A stretch of DNA of 64,000 nucleotides from Rhodoferax koreense (GCF_001955695.1 NZ_CP019236.1:1178001-1242000); one strand, 5' to 3'. Positions 36,574-46,783 are shown, counted from the first letter of the stretch. The notes: generated by a model not told the origin, from the letters alone. Translations and numbers: made by a program.

Positions 36574-37529
36574 TCAGTCTGGTGCTGCCGTGCTTCAATG
36601 AAGAAGAGGTCTTGCCGGAAACCACCCGAAGATTGACGGCCCTGCTCGATCGCCTGGAAGCCGATGGCGAGATCGACCCGGCCAGCGCAATCTTCTATGT
36701 CGACGACGGCAGCCGCGACGGCACATGGGGGCTGATCGCGGCTTATTCGCGGCAGAATCCGCGCGTCTGCGGCATCAAGCTCAGTCGCAACCGCGGTCAC
36801 CAGAACGCCTTGTTGTGCGGCTTGATGACGGCGCCCGGCGAGGTGCTGATCAGCCTGGACGCCGACCTTCAGGACGACCTGGAAGCCATCCCCAGGATGG
36901 TTCAGTCCTACCGGGCCGGCAGCGAGATCGTGTTTGCGGTCCGCAGCAAACGCGAGACGGACTCACCGCTCAAGAAATTCACCGCGCAAGCCTACTACCG
37001 GATGCTGGCCTTTCTGGGCGTGCAGGTCATCTACAACCATGCCGACTTTCGGCTCATGAGCCGACGCACGCTGGAGGTGCTGCGCGACTACGGCGAGACC
37101 CACCTGTTCCTGCGCGGGCTGGTCCACCAGCTCGGCTTCAAGACCGACATCGTTGAATTCGAACGCATGGAGCGCTTCGCGGGCGAGTCGAAATACCCGC
37201 TGTCGAAGATGCTGTCGCTGGCCTGGCAGGGCGTGACCTCGTTCACCGCCTATCCGCTGCGCCTGATCACCGGTGCCGGCGTGCTGGTCTCGCTGGCCAG
37301 CCTCGCCATGGCCGCCTGGGCCTTCTGCCTGCGCCTGTTCACCAACGAGGCCCTGCCCGGCTGGGCGTCCACGGTGATCCCCATGTATTTTCTCGGCGGC
37401 GTTCAATTGCTGAGCCTGGGCATCATCGGCGAATACCTTGCGAAGGTGTACGAGTCGTCCAAGAACCGGCCCCGCTTCCATGTCGAGACCGTGTGCGGGC
37501 TGCCCTTCGGCAAGGCGGGGGTGAAATGA
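36570..37529 (+). CDS. GT2-family polyprenyl-phosphate glycosyltransferase (GtrB/DPM1-like)
   Basis: 319 residues from the GTG at 36570, which overlaps the gtrA stop (GTGA). ATG 36495 would add 25 residues with no family character. The GT-A domain begins at once with ISLVLPCFNEEEVLPETT, followed by VDDGSRDGTW, LSRNRGHQNALLCGLM and DADLQDDLEAIPRM (metal-binding DAD). Two C-terminal membrane helices anchor it, then the conserved LLSLGIIGEYLAKVYESSKNRPRF. It should load a sugar onto undecaprenyl phosphate on the cytoplasmic side. Confidence 0.9.
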   Translation: MISLVLPCFNEEEVLPETTRRLTALLDRLEADGEIDPASAIFYVDDGSRDGTWGLIAAYSRQNPRVCGIKLSRNRGHQNALLCGLMTAPGEVLISLDADLQDDLEAIPRMVQSYRAGSEIVFAVRSKRETDSPLKKFTAQAYYRMLAFLGVQVIYNHADFRLMSRRTLEVLRDYGETHLFLRGLVHQLGFKTDIVEFERMERFAGESKYPLSKMLSLAWQGVTSFTAYPLRLITGAGVLVSLASLAMAAWAFCLRLFTNEALPGWASTVIPMYFLGGVQLLSLGIIGEYLAKVYESSKNRPRFHVETVCGLPFGKAGVK

Positions 37530-39067
37530 AGGGGAGGCCCCGCTTCGATGCGCCCACCGTCATTGCACTGCTGGCCCTTTCCGCTTTCGCGGCCTTCATC
37601 TTTCTGAGTTCACCCCGCAACGGCGACTTCTGGTGGTTCGACTCTTCGCGCCATGCGATGAACGGCGTGTTCATCCGGGACTTCATCCTCGAAGGCGGGC
37701 TGCGGCATCCGATCGAATATGCCAAGGCGTATTACGAGAAGTACCCGGGCATCAATATCGGCTTCTACCCGCCGTTTCTCTACGTCACCGCGGCGCCTTT
37801 CTATGCCCTGCTGGGCGCGAGCCATGACGTGGCGCAGCTGGTCATCGGCCTGTATGCGCTCGGCGCCGGCGTGTGCATCTACCTCATCTGCCTGCGCGCC
37901 ATGGACGGTCTCACCGCGCTGGCCATCGCCATCTGCGTCCTGGCTTCCCCCGGCGTCCTGCTCTGGGCGCGGCAGGTCCAGCCCGATGTGCCGGCCGCGG
38001 CCTTGCTGCTGGCCACGGCCTACAGCCTGATCCGGCATCTGCAGGGTGGCCGGCGGGCGTGGCTCTTCGCCACGGCCCTGTGCCTCGGGCTGGCGATGCT
38101 CACCCGTGTGCAGACCGTCTTCGCCGTGCCGGCGGTGCTGTTCTTCGTGTTCGGCCCGCGCTACGAGGGCCGTCCGGCCCTGCGCATCCGGCTGACGGCG
38201 CTGGCCATCGGCAGTCTCGTCGCGTTGCCCGCCGTGCTGATGGCGGCCTATTTCAGCCAGATGAACCAGTCGCTCGTGGTGCAGATGGCGGGCCGGCCCG
38301 CGTTCCTGTCCTGGCAGAACTGGTTCTGGTATTTCAACGTCCTGCCGCGGCAGATCGGCTGGCCTGCCGTGGTCTTCGTGCTGGCCGGCATCGGCGCCGG
38401 CTGCATGGTGTCGTTGCGGAGGGGCATGCCGGTGCCGATGCGTGTGGTGCTGGCCATGCTTTGCTGTTCCTGGCTCTTCTTCACCGTCGTGTCGAACAAG
38501 GAGCCGCGCTTCAACCTGCCGAGCCTGCCCTTGCTGTTCATCCTGGCGGCCATGGGCCTGTTCGCGGTGCTGCCCCGGCTGGCGCGGGTGTCGTCCGTGC
38601 TGCTGGCGGGCTGGCTGGTGTTCCAGGCCGCCGTGGCCGGGCCGGCGCCGGTGGTCACCGGGTTCAAGGAGGCTGCGCTGCTGGCGCAGGCGCTCACGCC
38701 CCCCGGTGCCAACGTGCTGGTCTCGGCGCGGCGCGACGGCAGCTTCATCTTCAACATGCGCACCCTTGGCGAGCGCCGCGACATCGGCGTGCGGCGTGCC
38801 GACAAGCTGTTCGTCGAGATGCGGATCATGCGGGAGATGGGCATCAAGGACATGAACATGAGCGCGCAGGACATCCTGGCGGTGCTCGACCATGAAAAGA
38901 TCGCCGTCGTCGTGTCGCAGGCCGGCTACCTGGACGACCAGCCGAGCATGCGCAACTTCCACCGGCTGCTCGAGGCCGGCGCGCCGTTCGAGAAGGTGCA
39001 GACCATCCCCATGACGGGTGACATCCCGCCCGGCGAAACCGAACTGGTGGTCTACAGGAGGAAGTGA
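37526..39067 (+). CDS. GT-C fold membrane glycosyltransferase (ArnT/GT39-like)
   Basis: 513 residues from ATG 37526 (ATGA overlap with the GT2 gene). One hydrophobic helix is followed by a periplasmic loop with FWWFDSSRHAMNGVFIRDF, the Asp/His-containing loop typical of GT-C enzymes. About eleven membrane helices come next, then a soluble C-terminal domain of about 130 residues starting near PAPVVTGF. GT-C enzymes take sugar from a polyprenyl-phosphate donor on the periplasmic side. The acceptor (lipopolysaccharide, glycan or protein) cannot be told. This is the most variable member of such cassettes and probably sets their specificity. Confidence 0.8.
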   Translation: MKGRPRFDAPTVIALLALSAFAAFIFLSSPRNGDFWWFDSSRHAMNGVFIRDFILEGGLRHPIEYAKAYYEKYPGINIGFYPPFLYVTAAPFYALLGASHDVAQLVIGLYALGAGVCIYLICLRAMDGLTALAIAICVLASPGVLLWARQVQPDVPAAALLLATAYSLIRHLQGGRRAWLFATALCLGLAMLTRVQTVFAVPAVLFFVFGPRYEGRPALRIRLTALAIGSLVALPAVLMAAYFSQMNQSLVVQMAGRPAFLSWQNWFWYFNVLPRQIGWPAVVFVLAGIGAGCMVSLRRGMPVPMRVVLAMLCCSWLFFTVVSNKEPRFNLPSLPLLFILAAMGLFAVLPRLARVSSVLLAGWLVFQAAVAGPAPVVTGFKEAALLAQALTPPGANVLVSARRDGSFIFNMRTLGERRDIGVRRADKLFVEMRIMREMGIKDMNMSAQDILAVLDHEKIAVVVSQAGYLDDQPSMRNFHRLLEAGAPFEKVQTIPMTGDIPPGETELVVYRRK

Positions 39068-39179
39068 CCGGCACAACGGTCCGGTGCGACCACCGATGGT
39101 CCATCGCGATCTGAAGTTCTTGGGTCTACCGCGCGGCCCGGTGTCCACCTAAAGTTCTTGCACGAACGAAGGACTGGAC

Positions 39180-39659
39180 ATGACCCTGGAAGACCAACCC
39201 GCCCGCAGCGCCACGCTGCGCCATGCGGAAAGTGACGACGATCTGCGCGCCTGCTGGCCCGTGATGCAGCAGTTGCGCCCGCACATCCCGTCGGCCGACG
39301 ATTTCATCGCCCGCGTGTCGCGCATGCGTGGCCAAAGCTACCGCCTGCTGGCGGCGTGGCGGGGCGATACCGTGCTGGCCATGGCCGGCTACCGCCTGCA
39401 GGAGAACCTGGTCTATGGCCGCTTCTTGTACCTCGACGACCTGGTTACGCACGAGTCGGCGCGCGGAGAGAAGTGGGGCGCACGGTTGATCGAAGCCATG
39501 GTGCGCACCGCCAGCGAAGCCGGCTGCGTCAAGCTGGTGCTCGACACGGGACTGTCGAACGCGCGTGCGCAGCGCTTCTACTTCCGCGAAGGCCTGCTCA
39601 GCAGTGCGATGCGTTTCAACCGGCCCATCAGTGCGACGACTGCGCAGGAGACTGCATGA
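39180..39659 (+). CDS. GNAT-family N-acetyltransferase
   Basis: 159 residues from ATG 39180. The GNAT fold is visible: a beta strand with MAGYRLQENLVYGRFLYLDDLVT, the acetyl-CoA loop ARGEKWGARLIEAM, a following strand CVKLVLDTGLSNARAQRFYFREG. The substrate is unknown. Its stop overlaps the azoreductase ATG (ATGA), and an AhpD-like gene follows; the three probably form one transcription unit. Confidence 0.88.
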   Translation: MTLEDQPARSATLRHAESDDDLRACWPVMQQLRPHIPSADDFIARVSRMRGQSYRLLAAWRGDTVLAMAGYRLQENLVYGRFLYLDDLVTHESARGEKWGARLIEAMVRTASEAGCVKLVLDTGLSNARAQRFYFREGLLSSAMRFNRPISATTAQETA

Positions 39660-40291
39660 AGATCCTGCACCTCCACTGCAGCCCGCGCGGCGCCGATTCG
39701 CACAGCCTGCGTTTCTCGCAGCAGATCGTGGCCCGGCTGATGGCGCGTTCGTCCGGTGCCCGGGTGACGGCACGTGACCTGGCCGGCCTGCCACCGGCGC
39801 ACGTCGACAGCGTCTATGCCCATGCACTGGCGGGCTCGCGCATGCCCACGGCCGAGGACTCGAATGCCGGCGCGCTGGTCTTGTCGGAAACGCTGATCCG
39901 CGAGGTCGAAAATGCCGACGCCGTCGTCATCGGCACGCCGATGCACAACTACACCGTGCCTTCTTCGCTGAAGGCCTGGATCGACCATGTGCTGCGCATC
40001 CACCGCAGCTTCGTGCCCACGCCCGAGGGCAAGCGCGGCCTGCTGCACGACCGGCCGGTCTTTATCGCCGTGGCTTCGGGTGGCCGCTACCTGGGTGATG
40101 GGGCACGCCAGCCCGACTTCCTCACGCCCTACCTGAAAGCGGTGTTCGAAACCATCGGCCTGCGCAGCCTGCACTTCTTTCCGCTGCAGTCGCTGGTGAT
40201 GGGCGACGACGCCGTCGGCGCGGCCTGGCGCCACGCCAGCGCTCTGCTCGATGCCCAACTGCCGATGCCGCCCGCCGTGGTGCCGGCCTGA
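39656..40291 (+). CDS. azoR: FMN-dependent NADH-azoreductase / quinone reductase (AzoR family)
   Basis: 211 residues from ATG 39656, coupled to the GNAT gene. Flavodoxin-like fold: the phosphate-binding LHCSPRGADSHSLRFSQ near the N-terminus, the flavin-contacting GTPMHNYTVPSSLKAWIDHVLR, and ASGGRYLGDGARQPDFLTPYLK. AzoR enzymes reduce quinones and azo compounds with two electrons and are often induced by thiol-reactive stress. The AhpD-like gene behind it fits an electrophile or oxidative stress response. Confidence 0.9.
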   Translation: MKILHLHCSPRGADSHSLRFSQQIVARLMARSSGARVTARDLAGLPPAHVDSVYAHALAGSRMPTAEDSNAGALVLSETLIREVENADAVVIGTPMHNYTVPSSLKAWIDHVLRIHRSFVPTPEGKRGLLHDRPVFIAVASGGRYLGDGARQPDFLTPYLKAVFETIGLRSLHFFPLQSLVMGDDAVGAAWRHASALLDAQLPMPPAVVPA

Positions 40292-40322
40292 GTTTTTTTG
40301 ACTGTTTCAACAAGGAGTTTCC

Positions 40323-40787
40323 ATGTCCCAGCGTCTCGATTACAAGAAAGCCGCGCCCGGCGCGATCAAGGGACTGGGCGCGACCAGCGCCTACCTCACG
40401 CAGTGCAGCCTGCCGCCCATGCTGATCGACCTGGTCTACCTGCGGGTCTCGCAGATCAACGGCTGCGCCTATTGCATCGACCTGCATTCGCGCGACCTGC
40501 AGAAGCTCGGCATGGGCGTGGACAAGCTGGTGCTGGTGCCTGTGTGGCGCGAGGCGGGGGCTTTGTTCGACGCCCGCGAGCGCGCCGCGCTGGCCTGGGC
40601 CGAGACCGTCACCCGCGTGGCGCAGACCGAAGTGCCCGACGCCGACTACGCTGCCGTGTCCGCCGTGTTCAACGCCGCGGAACTGGCCGACCTGACCGTG
40701 GCCATCAGCCTGATGAACGCCTGGAACCGGCTCGGTGTGAGCTTTCGCATGGTGCCGGGCGCGGTGGCGAAGGCCTCCGCGTCCTAG
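40323..40787 (+). CDS. carboxymuconolactone decarboxylase / AhpD-like peroxidase family protein
   Basis: 154 residues from ATG 40323 behind AAGGAG. It has the AhpD core motif with redox cysteines Cys48 and Cys51 and the nearby His55 (GCAYCIDLHSRDLQ), so it is the thiol-active AhpD-like branch and not a true decarboxylase. Likely a small peroxidase or a reductant of one. It lies 31 nt after azoR. Its TAG stop and the stop of the convergent MocR gene share the palindrome CTAG. Confidence 0.9.
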   Translation: MSQRLDYKKAAPGAIKGLGATSAYLTQCSLPPMLIDLVYLRVSQINGCAYCIDLHSRDLQKLGMGVDKLVLVPVWREAGALFDARERAALAWAETVTRVAQTEVPDADYAAVSAVFNAAELADLTVAISLMNAWNRLGVSFRMVPGAVAKASAS

Positions 40788-42184
40788 CCGAAACGTGCGA
40801 TCGCATCCCTGAGCCGCGCCAACGCTGCGGCGGCCTGGTCCTCGCGCAGGTTGGTCACGCCGAGCAGCAGGCCCGCGTTGGCCGGCGTGGGCGACGCATG
40901 CCAGGGCGACAGCGGCACCGGCGCCATGCCTTGCAGCCGGGCCTCGCGCGCGAAGGCCACGTCGTCCATGCCGGCCGGCAGCTGCATCAGCACCGCCAGC
41001 CCGGCCGCATGGTGCCGCACGCCGGCTGCCGCGAGGCAGGCCCCCAGGGCATCGCGACGCTGCGCGTAGAGGCGTTTCATGCGGCGCAGGTGCCGCAGGT
41101 AGTGCCCGCCCTGGATGAATGCCGCCACCGCGTGCTGCGCCATTGGCGCGGGCGCGGCCGACTGCCCTGCGGCCTCGTCGGCGAACCGTGCCGCGTGGCT
41201 GGCCGGCACCACCAGGAAGCCCAGCCGAAGGGCTGGCGTGATGGTCTTGCTGAAGGTGCCGATGTGCAGCACGCGGGCCGTGGGGTCGGCGGCCGCGATC
41301 GACGGCGCGGCGCGGCCATCGATCTGCATCTCGCTGAGGTAGTCGTCCTCCACGATCCAGCCGTCCGAGCGTGCAGACCAGGCCAGCAAGGCCTCTCGCC
41401 GGGGCGGCGACAGGGTCACGCCCAGCGGCGCCTGTTGCCCGGGTGTGACCACGGCCAGTGCGGCGCCCGGTGCGATGGCCTCGCCCGCGGCCACGTCCAG
41501 CCCTTGTGCATCCACCGGCACCGCCGCCAGGCGCACGCCCAGCCGCGCCAGCACCTTGCGCGTGGTCGGGTAGCCCGGGTCTTCCACCCAGGCCGTGCCG
41601 CCGGCCAGGCCGAGTGTGCGCACCGCCAGCGACAACGAAGCCGCATAACCCGTGGTGACGAAGATCTGCGCGGGGTTGCAGGCCAGCCCGCGCGTCAGCG
41701 CCAGCGAGGCCGCGATGGCCGCGCGCAAGGCCGGCTCGCCGCGTGGATCGGGGTAGTCCAGCGGCGCGCTCGCCGCCAGCCGCGCGGCGCCCACCAGGAT
41801 GCGCGACCACACCTGGGTGGGAAACACGTCCTGTGCCGGCACACCCATCTGGAACAGGCCCGCGCTGCGCGGGTAGTCGGCAAACGGATCGCGTGCAGGC
41901 GGCTCGGCCTGCGTGCGTGCATTCGCCTGCGGCGGCAGCCGCCGGGCCACATGCGTGCCGGCCGCGCCCAGCGCCACGGCGAGTTGTTCGTCGATCAGCG
42001 TTTCATAAGCCGCCCGCACCGTGCCACGGGCCACGCCCAGTTGCGCCGCCAGGTCGCGCCACGACGGCAGCCGCGCCCCGGCTGGGAGTCGCCCGTCGCG
42101 GATGGCGGTGCGCAGGCCGGCGCTGATCTGCTCGGCGATGGGCTCGCGGGTGCCGCGGTCGATCGGGATTTGCAGGGCGGGCAT
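40784..42184 (-). CDS. MocR-family transcriptional regulator (GntR HTH fused to aminotransferase domain)
   Basis: 466 residues from ATG 42184. Residues 1-80 are a GntR winged helix (REPIAEQISAGLRTAIRDG, LPSWRDLAAQLGVARGTVRAAYETL). Residues about 105-466 are a fold-type I aminotransferase domain with the PLP lysine at Lys313 (GTFSKTITPALRLGF) and VEDDYLSEM upstream of it. MocR proteins such as PdxR sense PLP or amino compounds and usually control a divergent gene. Here the divergent side holds no gene of that strand before the TA module, so its target is not evident; azoR and the AhpD-like gene are convergent. Confidence 0.92.
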   Translation of the reverse strand: MPALQIPIDRGTREPIAEQISAGLRTAIRDGRLPAGARLPSWRDLAAQLGVARGTVRAAYETLIDEQLAVALGAAGTHVARRLPPQANARTQAEPPARDPFADYPRSAGLFQMGVPAQDVFPTQVWSRILVGAARLAASAPLDYPDPRGEPALRAAIAASLALTRGLACNPAQIFVTTGYAASLSLAVRTLGLAGGTAWVEDPGYPTTRKVLARLGVRLAAVPVDAQGLDVAAGEAIAPGAALAVVTPGQQAPLGVTLSPPRREALLAWSARSDGWIVEDDYLSEMQIDGRAAPSIAAADPTARVLHIGTFSKTITPALRLGFLVVPASHAARFADEAAGQSAAPAPMAQHAVAAFIQGGHYLRHLRRMKRLYAQRRDALGACLAAAGVRHHAAGLAVLMQLPAGMDDVAFAREARLQGMAPVPLSPWHASPTPANAGLLLGVTNLREDQAAAALARLRDAIARFG

Positions 42185-42241
42185 GGCGTGGAGAGGGTAA
42201 GGAGCCGACGATGCGTGCGGCGAAGCGCTCGCGCGCCCCTT

Positions 42242-42490
42242 TCAGTGGGTGACGAATTCGTAAGTCACGACTTCGCTCTCCACCATGTCCAGCACGTCGT
42301 TCAACACCTCGTCGTCATCCGTGCTGGCCCAGGTTTCTTCCGGGTTGCTGGCGAACAGCGGCTCGATCGCCATGTCCATGAACACGCCATTGGGCAGTTT
42401 CAGCACAGGCGTGCCTTCGGAGGTGCCGACCAGTTCCCAGTCATCGGGAACGGACATTTCGAGCTGGATGGTGACGTTGAGTTTTTTCAT
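42242..42490 (-). CDS. small acidic protein of unknown function
   Basis: 82 residues from ATG 42490; the open frame continues upstream but the region before this start is not protein-like. The product starts MKKLNVTIQLEMSVPDDWEL, then SEGTPVLKLPNGVFMDMAIEP, and ends in a strongly acidic stretch (STDDDEVLNDVLDMVESEVV). No signal peptide, membrane span or cysteines. It sits 73 bp downstream of the AbiEii-type toxin gene on the same strand and could be read through from it. I recognise no family. Confidence 0.65.
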   Translation of the reverse strand: MKKLNVTIQLEMSVPDDWELVGTSEGTPVLKLPNGVFMDMAIEPLFASNPEETWASTDDDEVLNDVLDMVESEVVTYEFVTH

Positions 42491-42563
42491 GGAGATTTTC
42501 TGGTTGGTGAGGTCGGGAGCGTACCCCGCGTGGGTCCGCAGTTGAAAATGAAGGGCAATGGCT

Positions 42564-43280
42564 TCAGGTCGGGAGCGCGATGCGCCGCAGCGACCGCACT
42601 TTTTGCCACAGCACCGCTTTCGGAATTTGCATGGCCATGGCCTGCATGCAGCGCTCCAGCCAACCTGCCCGGTTTTGCAGCCGGTCGATCGCCTTGCCCA
42701 GGTCACGCGCGACCGACGGACCATAGGCCTCGGCCGCTTTGGACAGGGCTGCGCGTAGAGCAGGCAAGGGAAGGTCCATCATGGCCAGGTCGATCACGTC
42801 GCGGCTGAACACGCCATCGTCGGCTTGGCGGTCGGAGTTGGCCAGCAGCTTGGAGGTGGCGAGGTCCAGCCATGTCAAGGTGCTGACGCCGCACACCGTG
42901 TCTTCGGCCGTTGGGGGCTCCAGCATGATGCGCGCCTCACGCACGATCTCCAGCTTGATGGCCTGCCCGTCCATTTGCACCTGGGTGCGAATGCCGTACT
43001 GGTCGGCCCGTATCTCCCGCAGCGCCACCAATGGCACAGCCCGCTCATGGGTGATGGCGCCGAGTCCGTCCGGGCCCGTCAGCGATTGCCGCAGTTCCCG
43101 GTAACCCGCAGCGTTGGAAACCAGAAAGTCGATGTCCACCGATTCCCGGTATTCGCCATAACGCAGCGCGATGCAGGTGCCTTCGCCGAACAGGCAGCCG
43201 TGTCCGCGCAGCATCGCCCCATCCAGCGCCGCCAGCACTTGGGCAATGCGCTGGTGGTGTGAGCGCTCAAACACCTTCAC
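42564..43280 (-). CDS. AbiEii/AbiGii-type nucleotidyltransferase toxin
   Basis: 238 residues from ATG 43280. The N-terminal nucleotidyltransferase signature is intact: GEGT at 32-35, then Ser47 and the metal-binding Asp49 and Asp51 in ESVDIDFLV. A helical C-terminal domain with WLDLATSKLLANSDR and RDVIDLAMMDL follows, as in AbiEii-like toxins, which add nucleotides to target RNA such as tRNA in characterised relatives. It overlaps the upstream XRE antitoxin gene by 14 nt. Together they form a probable type IV-like (or AbiE-related) toxin-antitoxin or phage-abortive pair. Confidence 0.85.
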   Translation of the reverse strand: MKVFERSHHQRIAQVLAALDGAMLRGHGCLFGEGTCIALRYGEYRESVDIDFLVSNAAGYRELRQSLTGPDGLGAITHERAVPLVALREIRADQYGIRTQVQMDGQAIKLEIVREARIMLEPPTAEDTVCGVSTLTWLDLATSKLLANSDRQADDGVFSRDVIDLAMMDLPLPALRAALSKAAEAYGPSVARDLGKAIDRLQNRAGWLERCMQAMAMQIPKAVLWQKVRSLRRIALPT

Positions 43281-43761
43281 TAACCCCAGTGCTGGGCGGC
43301 AGGGCCAGCCGCAATGCCTGCAGCAGGGCCTGCTCTTCGGCCGACATCGAATTCAGGTCGAGGTGCCGCGCATTGCGCTCGTAGATGCCCAGCGCCTCCA
43401 CGGGCGTGAGCGTGTCGGTGCCGTGCACTTGCCAGGCCAGGTTGCGCAACTGCGGATAGTCGGCCAGCGCCACCCGCACTGGAATCCAGCCCGTGCGGTC
43501 GGGCGATGCGGCATGAATATCGGCCACGTTGCGCGCCTGCAGCACCATGCCCAGTGCCGCCATGGCGTTGCACCAGGCGCCCATGGTCACCGAAGGCTCG
43601 CCTTTTTCGATGCGGTGCAGCGTCACCCGCGACACCCCCGCCGCTTCGGCCGTCACCGTGGCATTCAGTCGCAGTGCCTTGCGCTGGTTGCGGATCTGTG
43701 CGCCCAGGGCTTTCATCTGGGCGGTACAGGCGTCGGTGACGATCGGAGGCTTCGAGGGCAT
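43267..43761 (-). CDS. XRE-family antitoxin/repressor of the AbiEii-type pair
   Basis: 164 residues from ATG 43761. The first 80 residues contain a helix-turn-helix of the Xre/Cro type (LGAQIRNQRKALRLNATVTAEA, GVSRVTLHRIEKGEPSVTMG). The C-terminal half probably contacts the toxin. An in-frame ATG at 43782 lies inside the promoter spacer described here and so cannot be the start. There is no Shine-Dalgarno sequence before 43761 and the predicted transcript starts within a few bases of it, so translation may be leaderless. The Cro-type HTH differs from the winged AbiEi antitoxin of classical AbiE. Confidence 0.8.
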   Translation of the reverse strand: MPSKPPIVTDACTAQMKALGAQIRNQRKALRLNATVTAEAAGVSRVTLHRIEKGEPSVTMGAWCNAMAALGMVLQARNVADIHAASPDRTGWIPVRVALADYPQLRNLAWQVHGTDTLTPVEALGIYERNARHLDLNSMSAEEQALLQALRLALPPSTGVSEGV

Positions 43762-43771
43762 TGTGTTTCTT

Positions 43772-43799
43772 ATTATTTGCAAAATTGATATTTTGTCAA
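43772..43799 (-). promoter_or_regulatory. sigma-70 promoter of the toxin-antitoxin pair
   Basis: On the minus strand a perfect -35 TTGACA (43799-43794) is followed after 16 nt by AATAAT (43777-43772), five of six matches to the -10 consensus. Transcription should begin about 43765, only a few bases from the antitoxin ATG at 43761. Confidence 0.6.
43780..43795. promoter_or_regulatory. candidate operator, inverted repeat in the TA promoter
   Basis: Perfect 6-bp inverted repeat CAAAAT-TGAT-ATTTTG lying between the -35 and -10 boxes. With one extra base the arms extend to TTG(A)CAAAAT. Its place and symmetry fit binding of a dimeric XRE repressor for autoregulation. Confidence 0.55.
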
Positions 43800-43948
43800 T
43801 AACGAGAAACTATTTTGATCTTCTGTAGTTTCGGATTCAGAGGCCCGGCAAGTGGCGTGAGCTACGCGAAAAATGTGGCGCGGGCGCCCATCCAGCGTGC
43901 GCGGTTAGCTACCAAAATCGTAGCGCGCCGCCGTCAGCCCGGCCGTCA

Positions 43949-45796
<1,848 letters not shown>

Positions 45797-45943
45797 CCCC
45801 TGATTCTAGGCGGCCCGCCGGGCGTGTTACGTCTCGCAACCGCTTTAACCGCCGGGCCTGTATACCGAATCGGCCGCCAAGCGTTTAATCAATGCAACGG
45901 ATTTGCATCATGCAAGTGCCGAATGCTTTACAAGGAGATTTTC

Positions 45944-46312
45944 ATGACTTCACGCTTCCGTTCCTTTGCCGCCGTTCTGGCCGTGGCCGCCGCAGGGCTG
46001 GCCGCCTCCGGCGCCGCCCAGGCCCGCAGTGACGTCGCCTTCTCGATCGGGCTGTCCGCGCCTGGCGTCGGCGTGGTGGTCGGCAACCCCGGCTATTACG
46101 CGCCGCAGCCGGTGTATGTGCAGCCGCAGCCGGTCTACAGCCAGCCGCAGCCGATCTACTACGCACCGCCGCAACCCGTCTACGTGCAGCCGCGCCCGGT
46201 CTACATCCAGGCGCCGCCGGTGTATGTGGCGCCGCGGCCGATCTATGTGCAGCCGGGCTACGGTTACGGCTGGCGGCATGGGCCGCACCATCACGGCGAT
46301 TGGCGGCGTTGA
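45944..46312 (+). CDS. exported protein with Pro/Tyr/Val/Gln tandem repeats
   Basis: 122 residues from ATG 45944 behind AAGGAG at good spacing. A signal peptide ends near AAQA-R (residue 28). Residues about 50-100 consist of about eight degenerate units of the form PVYVQP or PIYYAP (for example QPVYVQPQPVYSQPQP), followed by a Tyr/Gly- and His-rich tail (YGYGWRHGPHHHGDWRR). Such low-complexity exported proteins are common in Burkholderiales and unassigned; the His-rich end could bind metal. A related PVYVQ segment is in the glycine-zipper protein at 62086. Confidence 0.78.
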   Translation: MTSRFRSFAAVLAVAAAGLAASGAAQARSDVAFSIGLSAPGVGVVVGNPGYYAPQPVYVQPQPVYSQPQPIYYAPPQPVYVQPRPVYIQAPPVYVAPRPIYVQPGYGYGWRHGPHHHGDWRR

Positions 46313-46396
46313 CGCCAGCCCTCCAGCTTCGGGGGGCGAGCTTTTCGACATGCGCGGGGCGAACGGTCCGGCAGGCGGCCCCGGTCCCGGCGCCGG

Positions 46397-46783
46397 TCAG
46401 GCCGTGCTGCCGGCGACGAAATACATCGCTGTCTTGATGCCGGCGATGGTCAGCAGCAGCGAGCCGAACAGATGCACGGCTGCGGTGGCGAGCGCAAGTG
46501 CATAGCGCTGCTGCATCAGCATGCCCACCACTTCGGCGGAAAAGCTGGAGAACGTGGTCAAAGCGCCCAGGAAGCCGGTGACCAGCAGCAGCCGCCAGAC
46601 CGGATCGAGCTGCGGCAGGCTCTGGAACACCGCCACGCACACGCCGACGAGGTAGCCGCCGATCAGGTTGGCAGCCAGCGTGCCCAGCGGCATGGCGGTG
46701 CCCGGGTTGAGCCAAAGCCCCAGGCCGTAGCGCGCCAGCGCGCCGACGCAGGCGCCCACGCAGATGGCGAGGAGGGGCAGCAT
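46397..46783 (-). CDS. crcB: fluoride-specific ion channel CrcB/Fluc
   Basis: 128 residues from ATG 46783, which shares its A with the stop of the upstream TRAP permease (TGATG). Four membrane helices. Family motifs are VGALARYGLGLW, GTLAANLIGGYLVG (with the conserved Asn) and TGFLGALTTFSSFSAEV, whose phenylalanines line the fluoride path. The dimer lets fluoride out of the cell. I saw no fluoride riboswitch; expression depends on the TRAP operon. Confidence 0.93.
   Translation of the reverse strand: MLPLLAICVGACVGALARYGLGLWLNPGTAMPLGTLAANLIGGYLVGVCVAVFQSLPQLDPVWRLLLVTGFLGALTTFSSFSAEVVGMLMQQRYALALATAAVHLFGSLLLTIAGIKTAMYFVAGSTA

Noticed and set aside
39114..39160. Repeated AAGTTCTTG at 39114-39122 and 39152-39160
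   Set aside because: A 9-base direct repeat 38 bp apart may be chance; no symmetry or promoter feature supports a site.
40292..40322. T-run after azoR as an intrinsic terminator
   Set aside because: No stable GC-rich stem lies directly before the T-run, and the AhpD-like gene begins 31 nt later with its own ribosome site.
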